From Candidatus Bathyarchaeota archaeon (GTDB taxonomy: Archaea; Thermoproteota; Bathyarchaeia; Bathyarchaeales; Bathycorpusculaceae), in NCBI GenBank assembly GCA_026014685.1, contig JAOZHW010000001.1:124001-188000 (forward strand): 64,000 nt of DNA, read 5' to 3'. Under the pieces are notes generated by a model. That model was not told where the DNA came from. It saw nothing but the letters and a program-made list of their open reading frames with translations, and searched no databases. The translations under genes and the position numbers were made by a program. Positions 51,463-59,263 of this stretch are shown in pieces. The stretch's first letter is position 1, and every line of letters begins with the position of its first letter.

Positions 51463-51509
51463 TGCTTTATATAAGGGAGGGGAGGTAGCGCAAGAGAGGC
51501 GGCGTGGTT
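51463..51509 (+). repeat. Full copy of the two-box TATA/G-rich element
   Basis: GCTTTATATAAGGGAGGGG then AGGT, 17 bases, GCGTGGTTT. Same layout and length as the minus-strand copy at 23940-23987. It lies in the 338-base gap (51403-51740) before the zinc-ribbon/aEF1-beta operon. The rest of that gap holds a GTGAAC...GTTCAC inverted repeat at about 51531-51560 and the operon's own TATA box, and no gene I can support. Confidence 0.65.
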
Positions 51510-51693
51510 TTCAATGTTGGTTCTTGGTTCAGTGAACTTATAGTTGAACTTCTAGTTCACGCTTTAAAAGGAGTAGAGAAAAATTCAACTGCCCCCAAAA
51601 AGGATCTATAAAATAAACCCTAATCTAACGTCAACATACGCCTAATTCGCAGAAGAAGCGCAACCTTTAGATTAACACTTTTTTTAGGCATAG

Positions 51694-51703
51694 CAAATAT
51701 AAG
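51694..51703 (+). promoter_or_regulatory. TATA box of the zinc-ribbon/aEF1-beta operon
   Basis: CAAATATAAG about 38 bases upstream of the ATG at 51741, leaving a leader of about 12 bases. Confidence 0.5.
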
Positions 51704-51740
51704 GAACCCCGTCAAATTATTCGCAAAGAAGTGTCGTTTC

Positions 51741-51920
51741 ATGTCAGAAAAACTGTCATTGGTCACATGTACAAGCTGCGGAAAACCAATCCCGCCAGGC
51801 AGCGAATCCACAAAATTCCCGTGCCCAAACTGCGGCGAAATCCAAATTAAACGCGACGGCAAATGCCGCAAATTCGGCAGACTATACAAGTGCCCCAAAT
51901 GCGGATTCCAAGGACCATAA
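51741..51920 (+). CDS. 59-residue archaeal zinc-ribbon protein (HVO_2753-like)
   Basis: A 59-residue protein with four Cys pairs or near-pairs: CTSC (residues 10-13), CPNC (28-31), a single Cys, and CPKC near the end. This double zinc-ribbon type is conserved in archaea directly upstream of the aEF1-beta gene, as here (13 bases). Function unsettled; the linkage suggests translation. Confidence 0.85.
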   Translation: MSEKLSLVTCTSCGKPIPPGSESTKFPCPNCGEIQIKRDGKCRKFGRLYKCPKCGFQGP

Positions 51921-51933
51921 AAGGCGAAACAGT

Positions 51934-52212
51934 ATGGGCGCAATACTAGTTGTCTACAAGGTTTTCCCCGAAGACATAGTTGAAGACTTTGAACCCCTAA
52001 AAGAGAAAGTCAAAGCCATCCTTCCACAGCACAGTTCCATTGAGGGCTGGGGAACCGAGGATGTCGCTTTCGGACTCAAAGCACTACTTGTCCAGGTGCG
52101 TTTTCCAGAGGACAAAATGGGCATAGTGGAAGAATTCGAAACTGCACTTGCCAAAATTCCAGGCGTAAGCCAAGCTGAAGCCTTCAACATCCGCAGAACA
52201 AGCCGCGACTAA
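51934..52212 (+). CDS. ef1b: Elongation factor 1-beta (aEF1B)
   Basis: A 92-residue guanine-nucleotide exchange factor for aEF1A. MGAILVVYKVFPEDIVEDFEPLKEKVKAILP is the family N-terminus, with KALLVQVRFPED and FETALAKIPGVSQAEAFNI at the end. It matches the short archaeal form, equal to the catalytic C-terminal domain of eukaryotic EF1-beta. In operon with the zinc-ribbon gene. Confidence 0.95.
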   Translation: MGAILVVYKVFPEDIVEDFEPLKEKVKAILPQHSSIEGWGTEDVAFGLKALLVQVRFPEDKMGIVEEFETALAKIPGVSQAEAFNIRRTSRD

Positions 52213-52288
52213 GCGGTTCCTTACCTTTTTCGCTTAAATATTCATCTTTTTAGCTCTATCTGAATGTTTTTGACGCTACACTTTAAAG

Positions 52289-52298
52289 TTTATATATG
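52289..52298 (+). promoter_or_regulatory. TATA box of the CDC48 gene
   Basis: TTTATATATG about 58 bases upstream of the ATG at 52356; expected transcription start near 52320, with a GGAG ribosome-binding site shortly before the ATG. Confidence 0.6.
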
Positions 52299-52355
52299 TT
52301 ACCCGTCTTTTTCAAACAACAGACCTAAAACAGCAGATTATTTGGAGCCATCTAG

Positions 52356-54527
52356 ATGAGCGAAGTTCAATTACGCGTCGGAGACGCACGACAAAGAGAT
52401 GTCGGCAGAGGAATAGCCCGCATCGACCAGCGTACCATGCAGCGACTTGGCATCAGCGCTGGAGACGTTATCGAGATAGTTAACAAACGCACAACAAGCG
52501 CAATCGCTTGGCCAGCTTACAGTGAAGACCAAAACCGCGACATAATCCGCATCGACGGGTTTACACGCAAAAACAGCGGCGTAGCCATCAACGAGTACGT
52601 GGTGGTTCGACCCGCCAAAGTCAAAACCGCCATCGCATTAACCCTTGCACCGGTGGACATGAGGTTAAACGTGGATGATGACTTCACGAACTTCGTCAGA
52701 AACCGCCTCATGGAACGCACCTTAGTCGAAGGCGACACTACACTGGTTATGATGCTTGGTCACGCCATCCCATTCACGGTATCCAAAACAAGACCACATG
52801 GCATAATAAAAGTCACAACCGAAACCCGCCTAACCATACTAAACGAACCTGCACCAGAAGGCAAAGGCTTACCGCGCACAACCTACGAAGACATCGGCGG
52901 ACTCCACGACGAAATCCAACGCGTCCGAGAAATGGTTGAGTTGCCACTGCGGCATCCTGAACTGTTCCAGCGCTTAGGAATCGAGCCGCCCAAAGGCGTA
53001 TTGCTCCATGGTCCACCTGGCTGCGGCAAAACACTCCTCGCCAGAGCAGTAGCTAACGAGTCCGAAGCCAACTTTTACAGCATCAACGGACCCGAAATCA
53101 TGAGCAAATTCTACGGTGAATCCGAAGCCCGCTTAAGAGAAATCTTCCAGCAAGCCCAACAAAACGCGCCCAGCATCATATTCGTCGATGAACTCGACGC
53201 CATCGCTCCGAAACGTGAAGAAGTCACAGGCGAAGTGGAAAGACGCGTCGTCGCACAGATGCTGGCACTAATGGATGGTTTGTCAGGCAGAGGCAACGTC
53301 ATCGTCATAGGCGCAACCAACCGGCCAGGCGCACTTGACCCCGCCCTGCGTAGACCAGGCAGATTCGACCGAGAAATCGAAATCAGCGTACCAGACAAAA
53401 AAGGACGCCACGAAGTTCTCCAGATACACACCCGCGGTATGCCCCTTGCAGAAGACGTTGACTTAAACAAACTTGCAGCCATGACTCACGGTTACACCGG
53501 CGCAGACCTCTCCGCTTTGGGCAGAGAAACAGCCATGAAGGCACTACGCAGATACCTGCCACAGATTAACCTCGAAGAAGAACGCATCCCGCCCGCGGTG
53601 CTTGAAAAGATGGAAGTTACCATGGACGACTTCGTTGGCGCATACAAAGAAGTCACCCCGACCGCCATGCGCGAAGTCTACATTGAAGTATCCAGTGTAC
53701 ATTGGGACGACGCAGGCGGATTAGACGACGTAAAACAGCACCTCAAAGAAGCCGTTGAGTGGCCACTAAAGAACCCCGAGATGTTCACACGCTTAGGCAT
53801 AAGACCACCCAAAGGCATCTTGATGTACGGTCCACCTGGCTGCGGCAAAACACTCCTCGCACGCGCCGTGGCAACCGAGAGCGAAGCCAACTTTATCTCC
53901 ATAAAAGGACCTGAAGTGTTCAGCAAATGGGTCGGTGAATCCGAAAAAGCCATCCGCGAAGTCTTCCGCAAAGCCCGAATGGCAGCGCCCGCAGTGATTT
54001 TCTTAGACGAAATCGACTCACTCACACCACGCAGAGGCATGGGTATGAGCGACAGCGGGGTAAGCGAACGCGTCATCAGCCAACTCCTCACCGAAATGGA
54101 TGGCATAACCTCCCTGCAGGATATCGTGGTTATCGCTGCAACAAACCGGCCTGACATGGTTGATTCCGCTGTTATTCGACCAGGCAGGTTTGACCGCCTC
54201 ATCTACGTGCCTGAACCCGACGATAAAAGCCGTCTTCAAATCTTTAAGATCTACACTAAAGGCATGCCCATCGGCTCAGACGTTGACTTAAACCAGCTTG
54301 CCATGATGACCAAGTACTACAGCGGTGCAGACATCGAATCTCTCTGCCGAGAAGCCGCCATGCATTCACTACGTCGCGACGTGAACGCCCGCGAAGTCAC
54401 CATGAAAGACTTCCAAGATGCCATGAAAGAGATGGGTCCATCGATTACGCCAGATATGGAGAAATGGTACAAGAGCTTCATGCAGCAAATCCGACAAGTA
54501 CAAAAGCCAGCAACCCCAGTTGCATAG
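52356..54527 (+). CDS. CDC48/VAT-type AAA+ ATPase
   Basis: A 723-residue hexameric unfoldase. The N-domain (residues 1-170) starts with the double-psi barrel (LRVGDARQRDVGRGIARI). D1 has Walker A GPPGCGKT (219-226) and Walker B FVDELDAIAP; D2 has GPPGCGKT and FLDEIDSLTP. Arg-finger segments RRPGRFDREI and RPGRFDRLIY are intact. It extracts and unfolds proteins for the proteasome, whose beta subunit is at 62333. No C-terminal HbYX motif. Followed by a small gene after 12 bases. Confidence 0.96.
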   Translation: MSEVQLRVGDARQRDVGRGIARIDQRTMQRLGISAGDVIEIVNKRTTSAIAWPAYSEDQNRDIIRIDGFTRKNSGVAINEYVVVRPAKVKTAIALTLAPVDMRLNVDDDFTNFVRNRLMERTLVEGDTTLVMMLGHAIPFTVSKTRPHGIIKVTTETRLTILNEPAPEGKGLPRTTYEDIGGLHDEIQRVREMVELPLRHPELFQRLGIEPPKGVLLHGPPGCGKTLLARAVANESEANFYSINGPEIMSKFYGESEARLREIFQQAQQNAPSIIFVDELDAIAPKREEVTGEVERRVVAQMLALMDGLSGRGNVIVIGATNRPGALDPALRRPGRFDREIEISVPDKKGRHEVLQIHTRGMPLAEDVDLNKLAAMTHGYTGADLSALGRETAMKALRRYLPQINLEEERIPPAVLEKMEVTMDDFVGAYKEVTPTAMREVYIEVSSVHWDDAGGLDDVKQHLKEAVEWPLKNPEMFTRLGIRPPKGILMYGPPGCGKTLLARAVATESEANFISIKGPEVFSKWVGESEKAIREVFRKARMAAPAVIFLDEIDSLTPRRGMGMSDSGVSERVISQLLTEMDGITSLQDIVVIAATNRPDMVDSAVIRPGRFDRLIYVPEPDDKSRLQIFKIYTKGMPIGSDVDLNQLAMMTKYYSGADIESLCREAAMHSLRRDVNAREVTMKDFQDAMKEMGPSITPDMEKWYKSFMQQIRQVQKPATPVA

Positions 54528-54539
54528 TAGGATGCGTTT

Positions 54540-54770
54540 ATGCCTCAGATGAAAACTTGGAAAACACGCCCAGCGTACTATTACCTATTGGAGATTCTAA
54601 AGAAAAAAGGCGACATGACCGACGACGACCTCTACGAACAACTCAAAGACGAATACGAAGACTTAGGCTTCAAAGACTTCAACCAGTTGCTGCTAAAGCT
54701 TGAGGTAAGCGCCAAAATCCGTACCTCCTCCATGGCGCGGGGAAAACGCAGAATCGAACTAATCCAATAA
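54540..54770 (+). CDS. Small acidic protein downstream of CDC48
   Basis: A 76-residue protein: a helical, acidic N-terminal part (YYYLLEILKKKGDMTDDDLYEQLKDEYEDLG) then a basic end (SSMARGKRRIELIQ). The layout is like a small winged helix. It starts 12 bases after the CDC48 stop and is surely cotranscribed. Possible adaptor or regulator (inference); family not recognised. Confidence 0.7.
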   Translation: MPQMKTWKTRPAYYYLLEILKKKGDMTDDDLYEQLKDEYEDLGFKDFNQLLLKLEVSAKIRTSSMARGKRRIELIQ

Positions 54771-54884
54771 ACCCCCGCTCCTTCTCTTAGTTACCACATT
54801 AACAAGATCCAGTAACAACATTCGCCGGTTACTGCTCGACCATAGACGTCTACTTAAAAGTCGAAACAACCGCATTCAAAAAAA

Positions 54885-55922
54885 CTATCGCCTACTGCTA
54901 GTTAGGTTATGAACTTTTTCTGTAATCCACTGAAGGTTCTCTGGGGCGGTCTCTTTTAGCACACCGTGTCCAAGGCTAAAGATATGTCCACAATAGGGCC
55001 GCGCTGCTTCAAGCACATGTTTTGTTTTGCGTTTCATGAATTCTCCACCTGCCAAAGCAGCCGCTGGATCCATGTTCCCCTGAACCGCAACCTGCTCGCG
55101 GCATCTCCGCCATACATCCTCCAGCGGCACTCGCCAATCAACGCTCAAAACATCAGCACCGGCTTTTTGGAATTGTTCTATTAGGGCACCTGAGTCTGCG
55201 CAGAAATGTATCTTTGGAACTTTGGGGATAGAGGCGAAGATGGTGTGGGTGTATTTTGAAACAAATTGATTGTAGTCTTCACAGGATAGGCAACCCGCCC
55301 AGCTGTCAAAAAGTTGAATGGCATGCACGCCATGTTTTACTTGGAAACAGAGGTATTCTTGTACCATTTTTGTCAGTTTTTCCATAAGCAACTGCCAAGT
55401 TTCAGGCTGACCATACATGAGTTGCTTGGTTTTTACTAAATCCTTGTTCACAATTCCGTCAATCATGTAGCTGGCTAAAGTGAAGGGTGCTCCTGAAAAA
55501 CCGATAAGCGGCACAGAATCCTCCAGTTTCTGCAGGGTTAACTCGATTGTGTCACTGATGTAGCCCATGTCCCGTTCTGCGTCAAACTCTTTCAAAGCCT
55601 TAACATCATCAAGTGTGCAGATAGGTTTCTGCATCACTGGGCCAACATTTTCTTCTATCTTGAAATTGAAACCCAAACCTTCCAAGGGCAACATGATGTC
55701 TGCAAACAGAATGCAAGCATCCACTCCTAAACGGTTTACGGCGTCTATAGCTACTTCAGAAGCAAGCTCGCTGTTTTTAGCCAATTCAGTTATTTGTAAG
55801 TTGCCTTTGAGTTGTTTGTAGCTTGGCATGTATCGACCTGCTTGCCGCATAAACCAAACAGGTGTATGTGCGGGTTGTTTTCTTCTGCAGGCATCCAAAA
55901 GGGTAGTGTTATCCAGAGTCAT
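54885..55922 (-). CDS. hemE: Uroporphyrinogen decarboxylase HemE
   Basis: HemE removes four carboxyls from uroporphyrinogen III to give coproporphyrinogen III. From the ATG at 55922 the protein is 345 residues, the usual size, with the signature PVWFMRQAGRYMPSYK (22-37) and FADIMLPLEGLG. The open frame runs further upstream, but the ATG at 55922 overlaps the radical SAM stop as TGATG and the family starts there. Its MRQAGRY motif separates it from corrinoid methyltransferases. Unusual beside siroheme-pathway-like radical SAM genes. Confidence 0.9.
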   Translation of the reverse strand: MTLDNTTLLDACRRKQPAHTPVWFMRQAGRYMPSYKQLKGNLQITELAKNSELASEVAIDAVNRLGVDACILFADIMLPLEGLGFNFKIEENVGPVMQKPICTLDDVKALKEFDAERDMGYISDTIELTLQKLEDSVPLIGFSGAPFTLASYMIDGIVNKDLVKTKQLMYGQPETWQLLMEKLTKMVQEYLCFQVKHGVHAIQLFDSWAGCLSCEDYNQFVSKYTHTIFASIPKVPKIHFCADSGALIEQFQKAGADVLSVDWRVPLEDVWRRCREQVAVQGNMDPAAALAGGEFMKRKTKHVLEAARPYCGHIFSLGHGVLKETAPENLQWITEKVHNLTSSRR

Positions 55923-57007
55923 CAGGTCCCTTCTTTTGTGGGTTGGTATATGCACCAGGGTTCTTCCGCCAAGAAATCGCCCGCAAGCGCTTGTGGTTGG
56001 TGGAGTCCACCGCAGACATCTATGTAGTTGCTTGAAAGACCATATGCCCTTGCGCGACATCCGCCACAGACCTCGCGGTAGCTGCAAACGTGGCATTTAC
56101 CTTTTAGGTTCTCGAAATTTCGCATCTTTTTTAGAATCGGCGCTTGCAACCAGATTTCTTGGAAGTCTTGATCCTTAATGTTTCCTAGGGCTATGGGAAG
56201 ATAGGGGCAGGGTGTCACTTCGCCGTTTGGGTAAATTCTGCAGTAGTTGAGTCCTGCGATGCAGCCGCGGCTCCAGCGGTTGGTTTCTAAACCCATCTGG
56301 CGGGCTATTCGCATGAATTGAGGCGCACACGTTGGTTTGACAGTCAAATCACTCGATGCGTATTTTTTGAGGATCCCTCTCACCATGCCTTCGTACATGG
56401 CGGGGGAAATGTCGCTGATTGTTTTTCCTCGACCAGTCGGAACCAAAAAGAAAACATGAAAATCCCTAACACCCAAACCCTTAGAAACGGAAACCACATT
56501 ATCGATGTCACTGTAGTTCTGTTGGGTTACCGTTACGTTGACTTGAACACCCACGCCGTTTCGCATGCAAGCTTTGATGCCCTCAACTGCTTTTTGCCAA
56601 GCGTGCTGTGTTCCTCGAAGATTGTTGTGGACTGCTGGTTGGCTGGAGTCGAGGCTGATTGCGACTTTTCTGATGCCGACATCAAACAGCTTTTTGGCTA
56701 CTGTGTCGTCGATGAGTGTTCCGTTGGTGCCCATCGTTACCCTAAGTCCTTTCTGTGCAGCGTAGCTTGCAAGTTCGAAAATGTCGTTTCGTAGGAGCGG
56801 TTCGCCCCCGCTTAGAATCAAGATAGGTTTGCTGACTTTGACTATTTGGTCTATGAGGCTTTTTCCTTGGGTGGTTGTTAATTCTTCTGTTTTTGCTTTT
56901 TCTTGGGCGTTTAGGTAGCAGTGGCTACAGTTGAGGTTGCATTTGAAGGTGGTATTCCAAGAGATGATTTTGGGAAGAAAAGTGACTGATGCTGGTGTGC
57001 CGAGCAA
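55922..57007 (-). CDS. Radical SAM/SPASM protein (AhbC/AhbD/NirJ type)
   Basis: A 361-residue enzyme with the radical SAM cluster Cys23, Cys27, Cys30 (CNLNCSHC), ILSGGEPLLR, and a SPASM-type C-terminus (YCRIYPNGEVTPCPYL, then CHVCSYREVCGGCRARAYG). The RARAYG...LAEEPWC layout is that of the heme-pathway enzymes AhbC, AhbD and NirJ. Between RARAYG and the final segment lies an extra stretch of about 17 residues (NYIDVCGGLHQPQAL). Cotranslated with hemE. Which step it catalyses cannot be decided by eye. Confidence 0.85.
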   Translation of the reverse strand: MLGTPASVTFLPKIISWNTTFKCNLNCSHCYLNAQEKAKTEELTTTQGKSLIDQIVKVSKPILILSGGEPLLRNDIFELASYAAQKGLRVTMGTNGTLIDDTVAKKLFDVGIRKVAISLDSSQPAVHNNLRGTQHAWQKAVEGIKACMRNGVGVQVNVTVTQQNYSDIDNVVSVSKGLGVRDFHVFFLVPTGRGKTISDISPAMYEGMVRGILKKYASSDLTVKPTCAPQFMRIARQMGLETNRWSRGCIAGLNYCRIYPNGEVTPCPYLPIALGNIKDQDFQEIWLQAPILKKMRNFENLKGKCHVCSYREVCGGCRARAYGLSSNYIDVCGGLHQPQALAGDFLAEEPWCIYQPTKEGT

Positions 57008-57016
57008 TCTGTTAAC

Positions 57017-58183
57017 CTACTTTGGGGTGTTTGCGGCTAATATGCAGGTGGTGTCTTGGTCTTCGATGTCTTTGTTTGTCAGGTAGGCTTTGGCGCGGCA
57101 GCCGCAACAGAGCTTTTTGTATTGGCAGGAACCGCATTTGCCTTTGAGGTTTGTTTTAGTGGCGATTGATTTGAGTAATTGGTTTTCTTTTAGTTTGGCG
57201 AGGTCGTTTTGGCGGACGTTGCCGAGTTTGAATTGCTGCATAAAGTTGCAGGGTAATATGTCGCCTTTGGCGGATACGCTGATGGGTCCTTGACCTACTG
57301 GGCAAGCGCTCATGGAGCTGAGGCGTTGAATTGCATGTGCAATATCGTAGCCTTTAGCTTTGAAGTATTCAACAGCTAAGGGTGCCAGCGAGGGGCAGGC
57401 GCCGATGTCGATTTCTGCTTCGCCTTTGACGATGACTTTGTCAAAAAGATATTCAGCTAAGGTGCCCCATTGCTCAGGAGAGATTCGCCAGAACTTTGCG
57501 TTTTCGGCGCGTCCAGTTTCGATGAGGTCACAGAGGTAAAACGCTTTGACGCCTAAGCTGAGGCCTTTTTCTATTATGTAGGGTACGTTGTCGTAGGTGT
57601 AGCTGCTCACGACTGTTTTGAAGGCGACTTTTATGCCTTTTTGAATGCATTTCTGGGCGTTTTCGATTATTTTGTCGTGACTTTGGGGCAAACCAACGAT
57701 TGAATCATGTTGGGCGGCAGGACCATACAGCGAGAGAGCGATGTAGTGTACGTTGTAGCTTAGCAGGGCATCGATTTTTTGGTCGTTAAGCAGGAGCCCG
57801 TTGCTGCTTAGTACGGTGGTTATTTGGTAATCGTTGCAGAGTTTTAGGATTTCAAAAATGTCTTTTCGCAGAAGAGGCTCTCCGCCCGTTAAGAAAATGA
57901 GTGGAACGCCCATTTCGTGAAGTTGAGCCAAAAAAGAAGCGACCTCTGAGGTGTTTAATTCGCCGGTTGTGTCTTGGGTGTCGCCGATGTAGCAGTGGGT
58001 GCAGTTTAGGCCGCATTGGCGGGTGGTGTTCCAGATGACGGTGCTTATGCCGTGTTTTGTGTAGGCTTCGCGGCACCGTTTTTCTACATGGGTCATTTCT
58101 TTGCTGTAGAAGAGGGATTTTAGGTGAACCACTGGGTGTGTGTCCTGCAACTGTGCAGGCTGTTTATTATATGGGTAAAACAT
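57017..58183 (-). CDS. Second radical SAM/SPASM protein (AhbC/AhbD/NirJ type)
   Basis: Up to 388 residues. Radical SAM Cys57, Cys61, Cys64 (CGLNCTHC), FLTGGEPLLRKDIFE, and a SPASM part (CPVGQGPISVSAKGDILPCNFM, then CGSCQYKKLCCGCRAKAY). Paralogue of the next gene and nine bases from it. The annotated ATG at 58183 sits almost on a TATA box, so translation may begin at a later start such as the ATG at 58093. The pair resembles the AhbC-AhbD pair of the archaeal heme route. Confidence 0.83.
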   Translation of the reverse strand: MFYPYNKQPAQLQDTHPVVHLKSLFYSKEMTHVEKRCREAYTKHGISTVIWNTTRQCGLNCTHCYIGDTQDTTGELNTSEVASFLAQLHEMGVPLIFLTGGEPLLRKDIFEILKLCNDYQITTVLSSNGLLLNDQKIDALLSYNVHYIALSLYGPAAQHDSIVGLPQSHDKIIENAQKCIQKGIKVAFKTVVSSYTYDNVPYIIEKGLSLGVKAFYLCDLIETGRAENAKFWRISPEQWGTLAEYLFDKVIVKGEAEIDIGACPSLAPLAVEYFKAKGYDIAHAIQRLSSMSACPVGQGPISVSAKGDILPCNFMQQFKLGNVRQNDLAKLKENQLLKSIATKTNLKGKCGSCQYKKLCCGCRAKAYLTNKDIEDQDTTCILAANTPK

Positions 58184-58190
58184 ATAAAAG
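58181..58190 (-). promoter_or_regulatory. TATA box of the radical SAM/hemE operon
   Basis: Minus-strand CTTTTATATG overlaps the annotated start at 58183. A transcript would begin near 58160, which argues for a downstream start codon in the first radical SAM gene. Confidence 0.55.
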
Positions 58191-58245
58191 TTACTAAAAA
58201 CGGAAGTTTTCTAATAATTTATTCCGAATTTCGGTAAAATGTAGA

Positions 58246-58698
58246 TTATAGATCAAATGACGGCTTAATCTTCAACAATTTAGTCGTAGCAAAAACCACA
58301 ACATCACTAACCCCCGAAATCAACTCCAAACGCCTTCTCAAATCATTCAAATGCCCCAAATCACGCGTATTAACAACCGCAACAACGTCATAGCCGCCTG
58401 TGCTCTGAAAAACATGCCGCGTCTCGCTTAGTTTGGCAATTTCAGCTGATGCACTATCAAACAAGACAGGATTAATTTTAATCATAATCACCGCTGTAAC
58501 GGGAAAACCGATTTTTGCAGGATCCAAAAGCGCTGTAAATTTGGTTATTACGCCTGCTTCTTTGAGTTTTTTTACCCTGTATCTGATTGTGGCTTCGTCC
58601 ACGCCGATTTCGTTTGCTATCTCCGAAAAAGCTACACGTCCATTGCTCTGTAGCGCATTTAGGATTTTTCGGTCAACACCATCGAGGGTTGCGGGCAC
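58246..58698 (-). CDS. Lrp/AsnC-family transcription regulator
   Basis: A 150-residue regulator: helix-turn-helix LDGVDRKILNALQSNGRVAFSEIANEIGVDEATIRYRVKKL and a RAM-type ligand domain (TRHVFQSTGGYDVVAVVNTRDLGHLNDL). It lies upstream of the radical SAM/hemE operon on the same strand and may control it. It lacks the RRIGAxF segment of the AsnC-like siroheme decarboxylases AhbA/AhbB, so a regulator is the better call. Confidence 0.88.
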   Translation of the reverse strand: MPATLDGVDRKILNALQSNGRVAFSEIANEIGVDEATIRYRVKKLKEAGVITKFTALLDPAKIGFPVTAVIMIKINPVLFDSASAEIAKLSETRHVFQSTGGYDVVAVVNTRDLGHLNDLRRRLELISGVSDVVVFATTKLLKIKPSFDL

Positions 58699-58762
58699 TT
58701 GGTTTCACGAGTCAACAACTAAGCATTAATGGTTTAAAAAACTATTTTCGTGCAGTGTGAAT

Positions 58763-58773
58763 GCTTAAATAAT
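58763..58773 (+). promoter_or_regulatory. TATA box of hicBA
   Basis: GCTTAAATAAT about 35 bases upstream of the hicB ATG at 58808, spacing for a short leader. Confidence 0.5.
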
Positions 58774-58807
58774 TTCGGCGGTTGTATCTATCATGTTGGC
58801 GAGTTGA

Positions 58808-59032
58808 ATGCGAGATTTCGACGTTGTTATTCTAGAAGACGAGACAGGCGGCTACGTAGCCATAGTGCCCGCCTTGCCAGGGTGCCACACCCAAGGCGAA
58901 ACATTAGCCGAAGTGATGGAAAACGCAAAAGAAGCCATTGATCTTTATTGGGAAACTCTCTCTGCAGAAGAGAAGAAAGAGTTGTTGAAAGAAAAAGTTG
59001 TGGGCATACAAAAAGTGAAAGCTCTTGCCTAA
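58808..59032 (+). CDS. HicB-family antitoxin
   Basis: A 74-residue HicB: FDVVILEDETGGYVAIVPALPGCHTQGETLAEVMENAKEAI is the partial RNase H fold of the family. It has no C-terminal DNA-binding domain, as in short HicB forms. The gene order antitoxin-toxin and the 8-base overlap with the next gene fit type II HicBA pairs. Confidence 0.88.
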   Translation: MRDFDVVILEDETGGYVAIVPALPGCHTQGETLAEVMENAKEAIDLYWETLSAEEKKELLKEKVVGIQKVKALA

Positions 59033-59258
59033 AATTCCGCCGATTAATTCAAGCCAATTAATCAAAATTTTGGAAAAAGAAGGCTTCCACGTTATCCGTC
59101 AAAAGGGTTCACATGTTATTCTTATAAATCAAGAAAAAACAAGGATAGTTATCCCCATGCATCCGGGAAAAGACATTAAACCGGGGCTACTCAGAGCAAT
59201 ACTTCGAGAAGCAGGGATAAACAGAGAAAAATTTCTCCAACTATTAAAGGGAAGATAA
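59025..59258 (+). CDS. HicA-family toxin (mRNA interferase)
   Basis: A 77-residue double-stranded-RNA-binding-fold protein, TTG start. SSQLIKILEKEGFHVIRQKGSHVIL carries the catalytic His in the GSHxxL motif, and VIPMHPGKDIKPGLLRAILREAGI completes the fold. HicA cuts mRNA when free of HicB. Followed five bases later by cysS, so cysS may be transcribed from the same unit. Confidence 0.88.
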   Translation: MPKIPPINSSQLIKILEKEGFHVIRQKGSHVILINQEKTRIVIPMHPGKDIKPGLLRAILREAGINREKFLQLLKGR

Positions 59259-59263
59259 CCTTC

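Noticed and set aside
51503-51545. Possible GTG-started mini-ORF after the two-box element
   Set aside because: The frame stops after about 14 codons, and the matching position in the other full copy stops after about ten codons with unrelated residues.
55923-56096. Upstream extension of the hemE frame
   Set aside because: It lies within the radical SAM gene and adds basic residues not found in HemE; the TGATG junction at 55922 is the natural start.
58246-58698. AsnC-like protein as a siroheme decarboxylase (AhbA/AhbB)
   Set aside because: It has a standard helix-turn-helix and RAM domain and lacks the RRIGAxF segment of AhbA/B.
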